Shown here one piece after another: positions 53,692-62,080 of a stretch of 64,000 bases of DNA. Below the pieces are notes generated by a model that ran no database searches, was not told the DNA's origin, and saw only the letters and a program-made list of their open reading frames with translations. The stretch comes from JACJVV01 sp047602755. GTDB taxonomy: Archaea; Nanobdellota; Nanobdellia; Woesearchaeales; JACJVV01. The DNA lies in NCBI GenBank assembly GCA_047602755.1, contig JBLKOM010000003.1:1-64000 (forward strand). Reading direction: 5' to 3'. Position numbers and translations under genes: made by a program. The stretch's first letter is position 1, and each line of letters begins with the position of its first letter.

Positions 53692-54438
53692 ATGCAAGCA
53701 AATGAATTACTAGAAAGTTTAGGGTTAAGTAGAAATGAAGCTAAAACTTATTTAACATTACTAAAATTAGGTTCAGTAGCAGCAGGACCTCTGATAAAAG
53801 AATTAGGAATGCATAGAGCTGCTGTGTATAATTTATTAGATATTCTAATTGACAAAGGATTAGTACATTATGTAATTCAATCAAATAGAAAATATTTCGA
53901 AGCAGAAACCCCAGAAAGATTAATTGAAATAATAGAGCAAGAAAAACAAAAATTAAACAAGAAAGAAATTTTGTTAAAACAACAAATTCCTTTGCTAGAA
54001 TCATTAAGAAAAATTTCAAAAGAAAGTCAAGAAGGAACAATCTATAAAGGAAAAAAAGGTCTTAAATCAATATTTGAGGATGTATTACAATATCCGAATA
54101 AAGAATTTTTGGTTATGGGTGCTTCTGGAAAGTTTAAAGAAATTTTTAATGCATACTTTATACATTGGCAAAATAGAAGAGTAAAATCAAAAATAAAACT
54201 AAGAATAATATATTCTGAAACAACAAGAAACGAAAAAAGAGAGAAAGAACTTAAGTTATCTGAGATAAGATATACTAAAAATACAAATGTTACACCCTCT
54301 ACAACATTTATATATGGTGATAAAGTTGCAATAATATTATGGTCAGATATTCCATTAGCATTCTTAATGAGATCAGATAATGTTTCAGAATCATACAGGG
54401 ATTTTTTTAATGTTTTATGGGAAAATTCAAAGAAATAA
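53692..54438 (+). CDS. TrmB family transcriptional regulator
   Basis: 248 residues. The winged HTH is ELLESLGLSRNEAKTYLTLLKLGSVAAGPLIKELGMHRAAVYNLLDILIDKGLV, with the AKTYLTLL and ...R..VY..L..L...G motifs of TrmB. A coiled segment (residues 75-105) leads to a phospholipase D-like effector domain (VLQYPNKEFLVMGASGKFKEIF). It faces away from an SsuABC-like importer and probably controls it. GGT-based regulators of this kind commonly sense the transporter substrate. Confidence 0.9.
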   Translation: MQANELLESLGLSRNEAKTYLTLLKLGSVAAGPLIKELGMHRAAVYNLLDILIDKGLVHYVIQSNRKYFEAETPERLIEIIEQEKQKLNKKEILLKQQIPLLESLRKISKESQEGTIYKGKKGLKSIFEDVLQYPNKEFLVMGASGKFKEIFNAYFIHWQNRRVKSKIKLRIIYSETTRNEKREKELKLSEIRYTKNTNVTPSTTFIYGDKVAIILWSDIPLAFLMRSDNVSESYRDFFNVLWENSKK

Positions 54439-54489
54439 ACTCCATACAATACAATAAACATTATAAATAAAGAATTTGAAAAGCATTAT

Positions 54490-55110
54490 ATGGGATATGC
54501 AGTAGTAGATATTGAAACAACTGGTTTATCGAGACATTATCACAGGATTACGGAAATTGCTGGAGTTATAGTCGATAATGGGATGATTGTAAAAGAATTT
54601 CAAACTTTAGTTAATCCTGAAGTTAAGATTCCTGGTTTTATTACAAAACTAACAGGAATAAATAATGATATGGTAAAAGATGCTCCAACAATTGATCAAG
54701 TTATGCCTAAATTTGCTGAATTTCTAGGTGATAATATTCTAGTTGCTCATAATGCAACATTTGATTATGGTTTTTTATCTGCAAATGCACAAAGAAATAA
54801 TATTTTTCTAAAAAATAAATGTATTTGCACAAAAAAGTTAGCTAATAGACTTCTCCCTGACCTTCCAAACAAGAAGTTAGGATGTCTTTGCAATCATTTT
54901 GGAATTACTAATATTCAAGCACACAGAGCAATGGCTGACGTACAAGCAACAACTGGGGTTTTTAACAATTTTATATCAATGTTAAATGAAAAAGGATTTG
55001 CTAATGAAGAACAAATTATAAAATTCCAATCTATTCCTAGAAAAAAGTTGCTAGAAGAAGTATTTGTTAATGAAATCAATTACAAAAATGATAACACTAA
55101 ACAATTATAA
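54490..55110 (+). CDS. DnaQ-like 3'-5' exonuclease
   Basis: 206 residues. AVVDIETTGLSRHYHRITEIAGVIVD gives ExoI (DxE). ILVAHNATFDYGFLSANAQRNNI gives ExoII. HRAMADVQATTGVFNNFI gives ExoIII (HxxxxD), so it is DEDDh. It resembles the epsilon subunit or PolC exonuclease domain but stands alone. The C-terminal 30 residues are charged. In archaea the replicative polymerase does not use this subunit, so a repair or RNA role is possible. Confidence 0.92.
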   Translation: MGYAVVDIETTGLSRHYHRITEIAGVIVDNGMIVKEFQTLVNPEVKIPGFITKLTGINNDMVKDAPTIDQVMPKFAEFLGDNILVAHNATFDYGFLSANAQRNNIFLKNKCICTKKLANRLLPDLPNKKLGCLCNHFGITNIQAHRAMADVQATTGVFNNFISMLNEKGFANEEQIIKFQSIPRKKLLEEVFVNEINYKNDNTKQL

Positions 55111-55552
55111 AACAATACGTAATGTATTATTCTCTTTAGCAGTAATATTTTTCTTTCAGGCATTTACACAAATAACTATTATCCCTTTACTTGCTGTGAC
55201 TTTCATTATTGGTATTGATTCAACATCTGCTTTAAACTTTTTCTTGTATCCGTTTATTGCAATAGGAATAAGATTTGTTTTAATGATTGCAAATATAATT
55301 AAAATCAAAAAAAGATTTGGTCCTAATGCAGAAAAAGTAGATATAGATATCTTTTCATTTCTAAGAGATATGTTTACTTGGATACTTGCTTTTGTATTCT
55401 CAATGATAATTGCTTCAGTGTTAGTTATGATAGGATTTATTCCTAATACAAATCCTCCATTGCTTGAAGTACTATTTAATTCATACATTGGATTCTATAT
55501 CATTTTATTTATAGTATTTGGGCAGCTTAAGAAAATGGCAGAAAAGCAATAA
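55070..55552 (+). CDS. Hypothetical membrane protein
   Basis: 160 residues from the ATG at 55070; an ATG at 55088 is equally possible. It overlaps the exonuclease gene end. Four hydrophobic helices are visible (FSLAVIFFFQAFTQITIIPLLAV, FFLYPFIAIGIRFVLMIANI, MFTWILAFVFSMIIASVLVMIGF, FYIILFIVFGQL), separated by a positively charged loop. No family recognised. Confidence 0.6.
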   Translation: MKSITKMITLNNYKTIRNVLFSLAVIFFFQAFTQITIIPLLAVTFIIGIDSTSALNFFLYPFIAIGIRFVLMIANIIKIKKRFGPNAEKVDIDIFSFLRDMFTWILAFVFSMIIASVLVMIGFIPNTNPPLLEVLFNSYIGFYIILFIVFGQLKKMAEKQ

Positions 55553-55641
55553 ATAAGCAAATTCTTTAATTCAATAATATATTGTCACTTGTTAGTAACA
55601 AAAAACGAAACATTTTTAAATTAAAGCACTATCAATAATAT

Positions 55642-56673
55642 ATGGTAGAGATTACACCAGAAATAAAAGCACAACTTGAAGAAGCTAAAAAGCAGTGTCC
55701 TTTCTGTAAAATAATTAAAGGAGAAATACCTGCTGATAAAGTTTATTCTGATGATAAAATACATGGAATTTTAGATATAAACCCATGGGTTAATGGGCAT
55801 GTACTTTTAATGCCGAAAGAACATTATCCAATACTTCCATATGTTCAACCTGATGATTTCAAACATTTATTTGGTAAACTTCCAAAATTTGTAAAAGCAA
55901 TAAATAAAGCAATGTTATCTACAGGTGCAAATGTAGTTATTGCAAATGGTGCTGTTGCTGGTCAACAAAGTCCACATTTTCTTGTTCATGTTTTACCAAG
56001 GGAATCTGGAGATAAATTAAATCTTTATGCATTTGATAAAAAGAAAGAGATTGATGAAAGCAAACTTAAACAAGCAATACATATACTTTCTCAAAATATT
56101 CCAATAATGTTAAACAAACATTTTGCAAAAAATCCAGCAGAGTGGCGTAAACAAAATTTTAGCAATACTATACATATTTATGAGGATGAGAAAATAATTT
56201 GTACATTACCTTTAAATCCTCAATGTTTAGGGCATCTTGAAATAAAGCTAAAACAAGATATTTCATTTGAAGAACTAGATGAAGAAACATCTACACATTT
56301 ATTTCAAGTAGCATCATTTTGTGCAAGTGCAATATTTGAAGGAATTGGAGCACAAGGAACAAATATAATATTAAAAACAGGTCATAGTAATGATAATGAT
56401 GGTAAAACAAGTTTACATATCATTCCAAGGATGCAAGACGATGGTTTAGATCTAGTAGGAAAACCTATGTCATCAAAACCTGAAAATAAAAGAATAGCAT
56501 CAAAGATTGCAGACGAAACATATATTGTTAATTTAAAAGAAGAAAAAAGATTGGAAACAATAGAAATACAACATAAACCAGAAGTTATTACAGTTAAAGC
56601 AGAAAAAGAAAATAAAAAAATTATGACAGCAAAAGATGAGATTGCTGCTGCGATTGAAGCTGCTAGTCGATAA
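55642..56673 (+). CDS. Double HIT-domain protein
   Basis: 343 residues. The first HIT domain (residues 17-135) has CPFCKIIKGEIPADKVYSDDKIHGILDINP, GHVLLMPKEHY and SPHFLVHVLPRE. The second (about 180-280) has GHLEIKLKQDI and KTSLHIIPRMQDDG. The His triad is altered: domain one reads H-F-L-V-H, with Leu at the usual catalytic second His, and domain two keeps only the final His. The variant APHFxxHxIPR is also seen, to my knowledge, in other archaeal HIT proteins. HIT enzymes hydrolyse or transfer nucleotides. A C-terminal 60-residue charged tail follows. Confidence 0.8.
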   Translation: MVEITPEIKAQLEEAKKQCPFCKIIKGEIPADKVYSDDKIHGILDINPWVNGHVLLMPKEHYPILPYVQPDDFKHLFGKLPKFVKAINKAMLSTGANVVIANGAVAGQQSPHFLVHVLPRESGDKLNLYAFDKKKEIDESKLKQAIHILSQNIPIMLNKHFAKNPAEWRKQNFSNTIHIYEDEKIICTLPLNPQCLGHLEIKLKQDISFEELDEETSTHLFQVASFCASAIFEGIGAQGTNIILKTGHSNDNDGKTSLHIIPRMQDDGLDLVGKPMSSKPENKRIASKIADETYIVNLKEEKRLETIEIQHKPEVITVKAEKENKKIMTAKDEIAAAIEAASR

Positions 56674-56718
56674 ATCTTAAACGATATATTTATAACTTAA
56701 TCTATTGTTATTTGCATA

Positions 56719-57894
56719 ATGGCAAATATTATTTCAAATATTTGGAAGCTTTATGTAATTCAAGCATTACGTTACTTCCTAATAATAATGCCAACAATAG
56801 TTCTTTTTTTTCAAGAAAATGGCTTATCTATGAGTCAAATTTTTCTATTACAAGCAATTTTTTCAATATCAATAGTAATATTTGAAATACCTTCTGGATA
56901 TTTCTCAGATGTATTAGGAAGAAAAAAAACAATAGTAATAGGATGTACACTTGGTTTTATTGGTTTAGTAATATATTCATTCTCGTATGGCTTTTTTGGT
57001 TTTTTGGCTGCAGAATTACTATTAGGATTAGGGGCAAGCTTTATTTCAGGAACAAATTCTGCAATGATTTATGATACATTATCTCAATCAAAAAAGAAAA
57101 ATGAATATAGTAAAATTGAAGGAAGATTACAATCAGTTGGAAATTTTTCAGAGGCAATAGCTAGTTTTTTAGGAGGATTTATTGCATTAATTAGTTTAAG
57201 AACTAATTTTTATGTTGAAACAATTATTGTCTTTTTTACAATACCTCTTGCATTAAGTTTAATTGAACCAAGAAGAAAATTAAATTTAGAAAGAGAATCA
57301 CCAATTAAAGAAATAATAAAAATAGTAAAATATTCTATTCATCAACATAAAGAAATTAAATGGCTTATTCTTTATTCAGCTTTTATTTCAGGAGCTACAC
57401 TCACAAATGTATGGCTTATCCAACCATATTTTAATCTTGTCAGATTACCCTTACAATATTTTGGTATCGCATGGGGTATCTTAAATATTTCAGTTGGGAT
57501 TTTTGCATTACAAGCATATAAATTTGAGATTTTCTTTGGACGAAGAAAATCATTAATCTCATTAATTATATTACTTTTTATAGGATATATTTCATTAGGA
57601 ATTTTTAGTCAATTATGGGGCATATTGTTCATTGTTATTTTTTACTTTGTAAGAGGTATTAGTGGACCAATTGTAAAAGATTATGTTAATAAATTAATAA
57701 AATCAGATATGCGTGCAACAGTATTATCAGTTAAGAATTTATTTGGAAGATTAGTTTTCTCAATAATTAGTCCTTTTATAGGTTGGATTGCAGATGTTTA
57801 TACTTTACAAATTGCATTCATAAATGCAGGAATTATATTTTTTGTTTTAGGATTAATATCACTTTTATTTTTACGTTTTAATAGAGCTCTTTAA
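56719..57894 (+). CDS. MFS transporter
   Basis: 391 residues with 10-12 hydrophobic segments. FEIPSGYFSDVLGRKKTIVIG is the MFS loop 2-3 signature (GxxSDxxGRKxxI). The second half repeats a shorter motif (NKLIKSDMRATVLSVKNLFGRLV). The family cannot be specified beyond drug- or metabolite-efflux-type MFS. Monocistronic, convergent with the pirin gene. Confidence 0.88.
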   Translation: MANIISNIWKLYVIQALRYFLIIMPTIVLFFQENGLSMSQIFLLQAIFSISIVIFEIPSGYFSDVLGRKKTIVIGCTLGFIGLVIYSFSYGFFGFLAAELLLGLGASFISGTNSAMIYDTLSQSKKKNEYSKIEGRLQSVGNFSEAIASFLGGFIALISLRTNFYVETIIVFFTIPLALSLIEPRRKLNLERESPIKEIIKIVKYSIHQHKEIKWLILYSAFISGATLTNVWLIQPYFNLVRLPLQYFGIAWGILNISVGIFALQAYKFEIFFGRRKSLISLIILLFIGYISLGIFSQLWGILFIVIFYFVRGISGPIVKDYVNKLIKSDMRATVLSVKNLFGRLVFSIISPFIGWIADVYTLQIAFINAGIIFFVLGLISLLFLRFNRAL

Positions 57895-57911
57895 TTAATA
57901 ACAGATTTAAT

Positions 57912-58604
57912 TCATAAATCACTTTCAACTAATAATACATAACATTTACCAGACAATGTAAAATCAACTTTACCTTCTATTGCTATAGCATCACGTTTTT
58001 TTAGAATTATATCGTTTAATTTACATTCACCATCTATGACAAATAAATATAGTCCTCTATTCTTATTTAAAGAATAAGTTATCTTTTTCTTACCGGATAA
58101 TTTCCCAAGATGAATTTTTGCATCTTGATTAATAGTTAATGAATCTTTATTTTTCTTCCCAGATACAATCAAGAATAATTCATCACTTTTAAGATCTAAT
58201 TTCATCTTTGAATGTGTTGGTTTAATATCCTTTTCTTTAGGAAATATCCATAATTGAAATAATTGAACAGGTTTTGTTTTTGAATTATTAAATTCTGAAT
58301 GTAAAAGCCCAGAACCTGCAGACATTACCTGTATTTCACCTGCTTTAACGTCTTCTAAATTACCCATACTATCTTTATGTGATAATGTACCCTCGGTAAC
58401 AATAGATATTATCTCCATGTTATCATGAGGATGCATATCAAACCCATGTTCAGGTGCAATTATATCATCATTCAAAACCCTTAATTTTCCAAAACCCATT
58501 TGTTTGGGATTGTAATAATTACCAAAAGAAAAACTAAATCTACTTTTAAGCCAGCCATAATCAGATTTACCACGCTCATCGTTTTTTATTATTTCATATT
58601 TCAT
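57912..58604 (-). CDS. Pirin family protein
   Basis: 230 residues from the ATG at 58604. The open frame extends 27 codons upstream, but those residues are hydrophobic and unlike pirin, so I reject that start. LKSRFSFSFGNYYNPKQMGFGKLRVLNDDIIAPEHGFDMHPHDNMEIISIVTEGTLSHKDSMGN is the pirin cupin with the metal ligands (His in FDMHPHDNMEI and HKDS). QVMSAGSGLLHSEFN and VQLFQLWIFPKEKDIKPTHS are also characteristic. The second cupin half is normal. Bacterial pirins can be quercetinases or regulators. Confidence 0.92.
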   Translation of the reverse strand: MKYEIIKNDERGKSDYGWLKSRFSFSFGNYYNPKQMGFGKLRVLNDDIIAPEHGFDMHPHDNMEIISIVTEGTLSHKDSMGNLEDVKAGEIQVMSAGSGLLHSEFNNSKTKPVQLFQLWIFPKEKDIKPTHSKMKLDLKSDELFLIVSGKKNKDSLTINQDAKIHLGKLSGKKKITYSLNKNRGLYLFVIDGECKLNDIILKKRDAIAIEGKVDFTLSGKCYVLLVESDL

Positions 58605-58719
58605 ATATATGTAAAATAATAATAGGTTTATAATCTCACAGAAACATAAATTCATAACCTTTATAATTAAAAGTCTAAAAGGCACATATATCTTAGTATA
58701 GATAATTGGAGGTTAAAAC

Positions 58720-59331
58720 ATGACAGAAAAAAAATTACCTTATGAATATGATTCATTAGAGCCTTTTATAGATAAAGAAACAATGCATTTTCACCATGAT
58801 AAACATTATATGACTTATATTGCAAAATATGAGGCTGCAGTTAAAGGAACAGAATTAGAAGGGAAATGTCCTTGTTATGCAATAAAAAATTTTGATAAAG
58901 TTCCTGACAATATTAAAACACCTGTAAGAAATAATGGTGGTGGAGCTGTTAATCATGCATTTTTTTGGCCTTTACTAAAAAAAGATGTAGCTTTTGAAGG
59001 TAAAATAAAAGAAATGGTTGAAGCAAAATGGGGTTCTCTTGATAAATTTAAAGAAGAATTTACAAATGCTGCTCTTGGATTATTTGGTTCTGGATGGGTA
59101 TGGGTTGTGCTTAATGAAAATGAACTTGAAATAATTACCACACCTAATCAAGATAGTCCGTTAACTATAGGGAAAAAACCTGTACTCGGATTAGATGTAT
59201 GGGAGCATGCATATTATCTTAAATATAAAAATGCAAGACCTGATTATGTTGCTGCATTCTGGAATGTTGTAAATTGGGAAAAAGTTAATGAATACATTGA
59301 TGGAGATGCATGTAAAGAAGATATTTGTTAA
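58720..59331 (+). CDS. sodA: Superoxide dismutase, Mn/Fe family
   Basis: 203 residues. The metal ligands are visible: His in MHFHHDKHYMTYI (with the gateway Tyr), His in AVNHAFFWPLL, and Asp and His in LDVWEHAYYLKYKN. NGGGAVNHAFFW (Gly at the position equivalent to 77) and TTPNQDSPL (Gln in the C-terminal NQD) favour Mn over Fe. GSGWVWVVLN is the dimer-interface motif. It dismutes superoxide. A strong GGAGGT site (58709-58714) precedes the start. It implies exposure to oxygen. Confidence 0.95.
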   Translation: MTEKKLPYEYDSLEPFIDKETMHFHHDKHYMTYIAKYEAAVKGTELEGKCPCYAIKNFDKVPDNIKTPVRNNGGGAVNHAFFWPLLKKDVAFEGKIKEMVEAKWGSLDKFKEEFTNAALGLFGSGWVWVVLNENELEIITTPNQDSPLTIGKKPVLGLDVWEHAYYLKYKNARPDYVAAFWNVVNWEKVNEYIDGDACKEDIC

Positions 59332-59344
59332 CTCTTTTCTTTTT

Positions 59345-60262
59345 TTAACTTTTCTTTAAAACTAATAATGGATCTACTAAGGCAAATACTTTCTCAAGAA
59401 GATTCAGACAGTGATGATGCATGCTAAACTCTGCAGAATTATTTAAATTTTTATAGTTAGATTGTAATTCTTTTAAGAGAGATTCCCACTCATGTTTTAT
59501 TTGATGTATTTTTTTCATTTCAAATTTATAAAAGCATTCATAATAAATCCTTAACATAGAATTTATTCTTACAAGATAAGTTAACATTCTCTTATTATTT
59601 TTTCCTTCAAAAGAATGCTTTCTCATATCCTCAAAAAGATATTTGTATTGATCAGCTATTTTTTCTAGTAATTCAATTATAAAATAAATTGGACCAATTC
59701 TATCAAAACTATCACAACCATATTTATTTACAAATCGTCTACAAAATGTAGTAAACTTATTGTTTGATTTCTCTAGAAATACAATTGACTCTAATGCAGA
59801 GTTATTTTTTGTTTTTAATATTTTTATACCTTCCTCTGCCATTGATAAAGTAACAAGAAAAATTCTCCTAAGAAAAGTATCAAATTCTTTTGTAAGTTTT
59901 GTTATATCTCTAACTATACAAACTTTATCAGTTGTTTCAACAATTTCATAGCCTAATGCATCTTGTGATATACTGTTTAAAATGAGCATGAATTCTTCTT
60001 GGGTTTCATAATAAATTCTTATTTCATCAATACCTCTTTTATACATTCCAGAAATAATTTGAGGAGTCATATCTTTTGCTTCTTTAATAGATATTTCTGC
60101 TGTTTCAACTTTCTCACGTAAAAAAGCAGATATCACAACATCTGATCCAATTTCATCAACATTTACTTCATCGCCCTTCTTAAGATTGTTTGCTTTTATC
60201 CAATGTAATGGTAATGAAACTATATAAGAAGATGGACCATGCTTAACTATGCTACGTTTCAT
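59345..60262 (-). CDS. AbrB-PhoU domain regulator, paralogue 1
   Basis: 305 residues from the ATG at 60262, chosen because GGGGG precedes it by seven bases; an ATG at 60274 is also possible. The first 50 residues are an AbrB/SpoVT-type swapped-hairpin (KRSIVKHGPSSYIVSLPLHWIKANNLKKGDEVNV). Two PhoU-like helical repeats follow (FDTFLRRIFLVTLSMAEEGIKIL, IYFIIELLEKIADQYKYLFED). PhoU proteins tune phosphate uptake. This archaeal architecture suggests a DNA-binding phosphate regulator. A palindrome lies upstream (60335-60348). Confidence 0.88.
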   Translation of the reverse strand: MKRSIVKHGPSSYIVSLPLHWIKANNLKKGDEVNVDEIGSDVVISAFLREKVETAEISIKEAKDMTPQIISGMYKRGIDEIRIYYETQEEFMLILNSISQDALGYEIVETTDKVCIVRDITKLTKEFDTFLRRIFLVTLSMAEEGIKILKTKNNSALESIVFLEKSNNKFTTFCRRFVNKYGCDSFDRIGPIYFIIELLEKIADQYKYLFEDMRKHSFEGKNNKRMLTYLVRINSMLRIYYECFYKFEMKKIHQIKHEWESLLKELQSNYKNLNNSAEFSMHHHCLNLLEKVFALVDPLLVLKKS

Positions 60263-60334
60263 ATTTGCCCCCAATGTATGCTAATGATTTATTTATATAT
60301 ATAATTTTTGAAAAATACTATATAATCCCCTAAT

Positions 60335-60348
60335 ATATGCATGCATAT
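60335..60348. promoter_or_regulatory. Palindrome upstream of AbrB-PhoU paralogue 1
   Basis: atatgcatgcatat is a perfect 14-bp palindrome about 73 bp upstream of the regulator start. It shares an ATGCAT core with the palindrome of the second paralogue. Confidence 0.6.
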
Positions 60349-60477
60349 GCTTTATATCCTGATAATAATTATATGCTTAAAAAATACATATTAGAAAGGT
60401 AATTAGGGGTTACGCAAGATATTAGTATAATAAAAGGAATTGAGAATAGTAAACCATATGCCAAGGAGGTGTTTAGA

Positions 60478-60588
60478 ATGTTATACGAAGATAAATTCGG
60501 AAACCTTTTGAACCCAGAGGAGGTAGACGAACTTTCTCCTTGGGAGATAGAGGATTTAAGAATACATATTAGTGACATGTATCAATAG
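60478..60588 (+). CDS. 36-residue conserved-looking small acidic protein
   Basis: The gene reads MLYEDKFGNLLNPEEVDELS and ends with ...EDLRIHISDMYQ (36 codons plus TAG). It starts after a nearly perfect Shine-Dalgarno site, AAGGAGGTG (60464-60472), six bases before the ATG, stronger than those of most genes here. Codons include many G-ending forms (GAG, TTG) unlike the AT-rich surroundings, suggesting selection. It is acidic and helical from residue 12 with a single Trp. Absence from larger gene calls is due to its length. Its function is unknown. Possibly a regulator or a small binding protein. Confidence 0.75.
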   Translation: MLYEDKFGNLLNPEEVDELSPWEIEDLRIHISDMYQ

Positions 60589-60653
60589 AATCTTTTTTTT
60601 ATTCTTCAATGATAACTAAAGTATTTAAATAAAGATATCTATATTGTATATTA

Positions 60654-60860
60654 ATGGTAAAACAAAGTATTAATAAAGCAAAAGTAAGAGATTTACGTAG
60701 AAAAAGTAAACATCATGATTCAGAATTACGCAAAATAAATAGAGAGGAGTCAAAAATAATGAAAGAAGAAGGTTATGAAGAAAAAAGCCATACCATAATA
60801 TGGTTATTAGCAATAGTAGCAATAATTGTTGCAATTGTTTGGTTCTTTATTTATAGATAA
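60654..60860 (+). CDS. Small tail-anchored membrane protein
   Basis: 68 residues. The first 45 are strongly basic and charged (QSINKAKVRDLRRKSKHHDSELRKINREESKI). The last 22 are one membrane helix (IIWLLAIVAIIVAIVWFFIYR), so the protein is tail-anchored with a cytoplasmic basic domain. It has no recognised family and no partner gene. A TATA-like element precedes it. Confidence 0.7.
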   Translation: MVKQSINKAKVRDLRRKSKHHDSELRKINREESKIMKEEGYEEKSHTIIWLLAIVAIIVAIVWFFIYR

Positions 60861-60865
60861 AGAAA

Positions 60866-61576
60866 TCAAGTAGTAAGGATGTGAAGCCTATCACGTATTT
60901 TTGCAGCTAATTCAAATTCTTGGTTTTTTATAGCTCGTGTTTGAGTGAGATAAAGGTTAATAAGATCATGATTATCTCTATCATATAATAAAACATCAGA
61001 TAATCCTTGAAATAATTTTGTGTAAGGCTCTTTTTCTCCAAATTTTAATAATGCTTTCTTAATGTTATTAAACATATCTTCATTACCAATCCTTGAAGCA
61101 TACGACATTGGTTCAACAAATATACGTCTTAAATATTTTACAGGATCAAAACCTATTGACAAGATAGTTTTATCAATTGTTTGATTTAGATTAAAATCAA
61201 CAGGTTGATTTGAGTCATTTTTTTTACAAAGAGTAAGATAAGCACTAAGACATGATAACGACTCAGTTAAGTATAAATGTGAAGAGGGTCTTAATAATTG
61301 AGTATCAATAACATCTTCATTTACAGAATATAATGTATTGTCACTACAAATTACATTAGCAGAATAGAATGTATTCTGAATTGAAGCATTTGGATACTTT
61401 TCTTTAATTTTTGCAACTAAATCTTTTGCATTTTTCTCAATGTCGATATTTGCAGCCATTTTTTTAACTAATGCATTATCAGTTGTTGAATAAATACCAT
61501 GATAAATATTATCAAAAATTCGTGTTGCTATAATTACAGTTCCTTTTAATTTTTCTGCTCGTTTAAGAAATTTCAT
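60866..61576 (-). CDS. Hypothetical protein with C-terminal UVR-type motif
   Basis: 236 residues from the ATG at 61576; an upstream ATG at 61615 would add 13 hydrophobic residues. The last 25 residues, TRAIKNQEFELAAKIRDRLHIL, match the UVR motif of UvrB/UvrC and McsA (A..xxDFExAAxxRDxI). The main 200 residues carry helices and one strand region (GTVIIATRIFDNIYHGIYSTTD) but show no clear family. It is convergent with the small membrane protein gene. UVR motifs mediate protein-protein contact, so it may bind a nuclease or kinase. Confidence 0.6.
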   Translation of the reverse strand: MKFLKRAEKLKGTVIIATRIFDNIYHGIYSTTDNALVKKMAANIDIEKNAKDLVAKIKEKYPNASIQNTFYSANVICSDNTLYSVNEDVIDTQLLRPSSHLYLTESLSCLSAYLTLCKKNDSNQPVDFNLNQTIDKTILSIGFDPVKYLRRIFVEPMSYASRIGNEDMFNNIKKALLKFGEKEPYTKLFQGLSDVLLYDRDNHDLINLYLTQTRAIKNQEFELAAKIRDRLHILTT

Positions 61577-61659
61577 AGTAAATGAAATTATTGTAGAATT
61601 TATAATATTTAGCAATAATATTTATATATGGTTGGTGAAAATTAAGTATATATTACTAT

Positions 61660-61731
61660 GTCCCTACCGCACAGCCTTTCGCGGAAAGCCTGGGGAAATG
61701 CAAGATAGCTAGACTTTAAAAAAAGCCTAGC
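61660..61731 (+). ncRNA. Unidentified structured RNA unit A of a tRNA-like array
   Basis: It follows the shared leader ttactat, then begins gtcccta. It can form a helix TCCCTA (61661-61666)/TGGGGA over a CTTTC-GCG-GAAAG hairpin. It ends in a GCTAG (61708-61712)/CTAGC (61727-61731) stem with an A-rich loop. The last stem is related to that of unit B, but it lacks the gcccctgtag module of units B-D. It may be a non-coding RNA or a decayed tRNA. Confidence 0.4.
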
Positions 61732-61753
61732 GAGTTAAAAATAAAATTACTAT

Positions 61754-61843
61754 GCCCCTGTAGCATAGTAGCTATAAGCGGTAAGAGAGCTGCACTCTAT
61801 ACATACTTGCAGCCAAGCTAGACTTTAGAAAACTAAGTCTAGC
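61754..61843 (+). ncRNA. Unidentified structured RNA unit B of a tRNA-like array
   Basis: The first 22 bases (61754-61775) are identical to the starts of units C and D, then the sequence diverges. It contains a six-base stem GCTGCA/TGCAGC with a 13-nt loop beginning CTCTA. An eleven-base hairpin (61817-61843) closes with AAAA. There is no 3' acceptor partner (CAGGGGC), so it cannot be a complete tRNA. Could be a 5' tRNA fragment, a decoy or a regulatory RNA. Confidence 0.45.
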
Positions 61844-61865
61844 GAAATATAAAGTTTTAATCTAT

Positions 61866-61976
61866 GCCCCTGTAGCATAGTAGCTATTGCGTGTGATTAG
61901 TAACAGATTTTTTGAAAATAATATTTCATGCTGTCGAAAAATCACAAGGTCGCGGGTGCAACTCCCTCCAGGGGCT
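61866..61976 (+). tRNA. tRNA-Thr-like with a 38-nt intron and anticodon AGT, non-canonical D and T loops
   Basis: The acceptor GCCCCTG pairs with CAGGGGC (61969-61975), with discriminator T. The D-arm is 61875-61890. Anticodon stem TGTGA (61892-61896) pairs with TCACA (61942-61946). Loop is TT-AGT-A, then intron 61903-61940, then A. Spliced length is 73 nt. The D-loop lacks GG at 18-19 (reads GC), the T-loop reads TGCAACT instead of TTC-containing, and the T-stem has one mismatch. Anticodon AGU (A at 34) is very unusual in archaea. It may be a pseudo-tRNA. Followed by a T run. Confidence 0.6.
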
Positions 61977-62080
61977 TTTATTTCTTAATAATATTTATAA
62001 AAAGAATAAAATAAATTAATATTAAATACCCTGTAATAAAAGAAACGTTTTATTTTATTATAGGTGTTTATCATTACTAT

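Noticed and set aside
58605..58685. N-terminal extension of the pirin protein by 27 residues
   Set aside because: Hydrophobic sequence without pirin similarity; the ATG at 58604 fits.
60369..60578. A 69-residue frame on the minus strand
   Set aside because: It overlaps the 36-residue gene with a strong ribosome binding site on the opposite strand and has no site of its own.
61660..61731. Known riboswitch or ribozyme in unit A (c-di-GMP-I, twister, HDV, hammerhead)
   Set aside because: Partial resemblances such as CGCACAG did not extend to the required conserved cores.
61781..61810. Suppressor-like tRNA with anticodon CTA in unit B (6-bp stem, loop starting CTCTA, like tRNA-Pyl)
   Set aside because: The loop has 13 nt, and no acceptor 3' strand or T-arm exists; Pyl genes are not seen. 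Kept only as an unidentified RNA.
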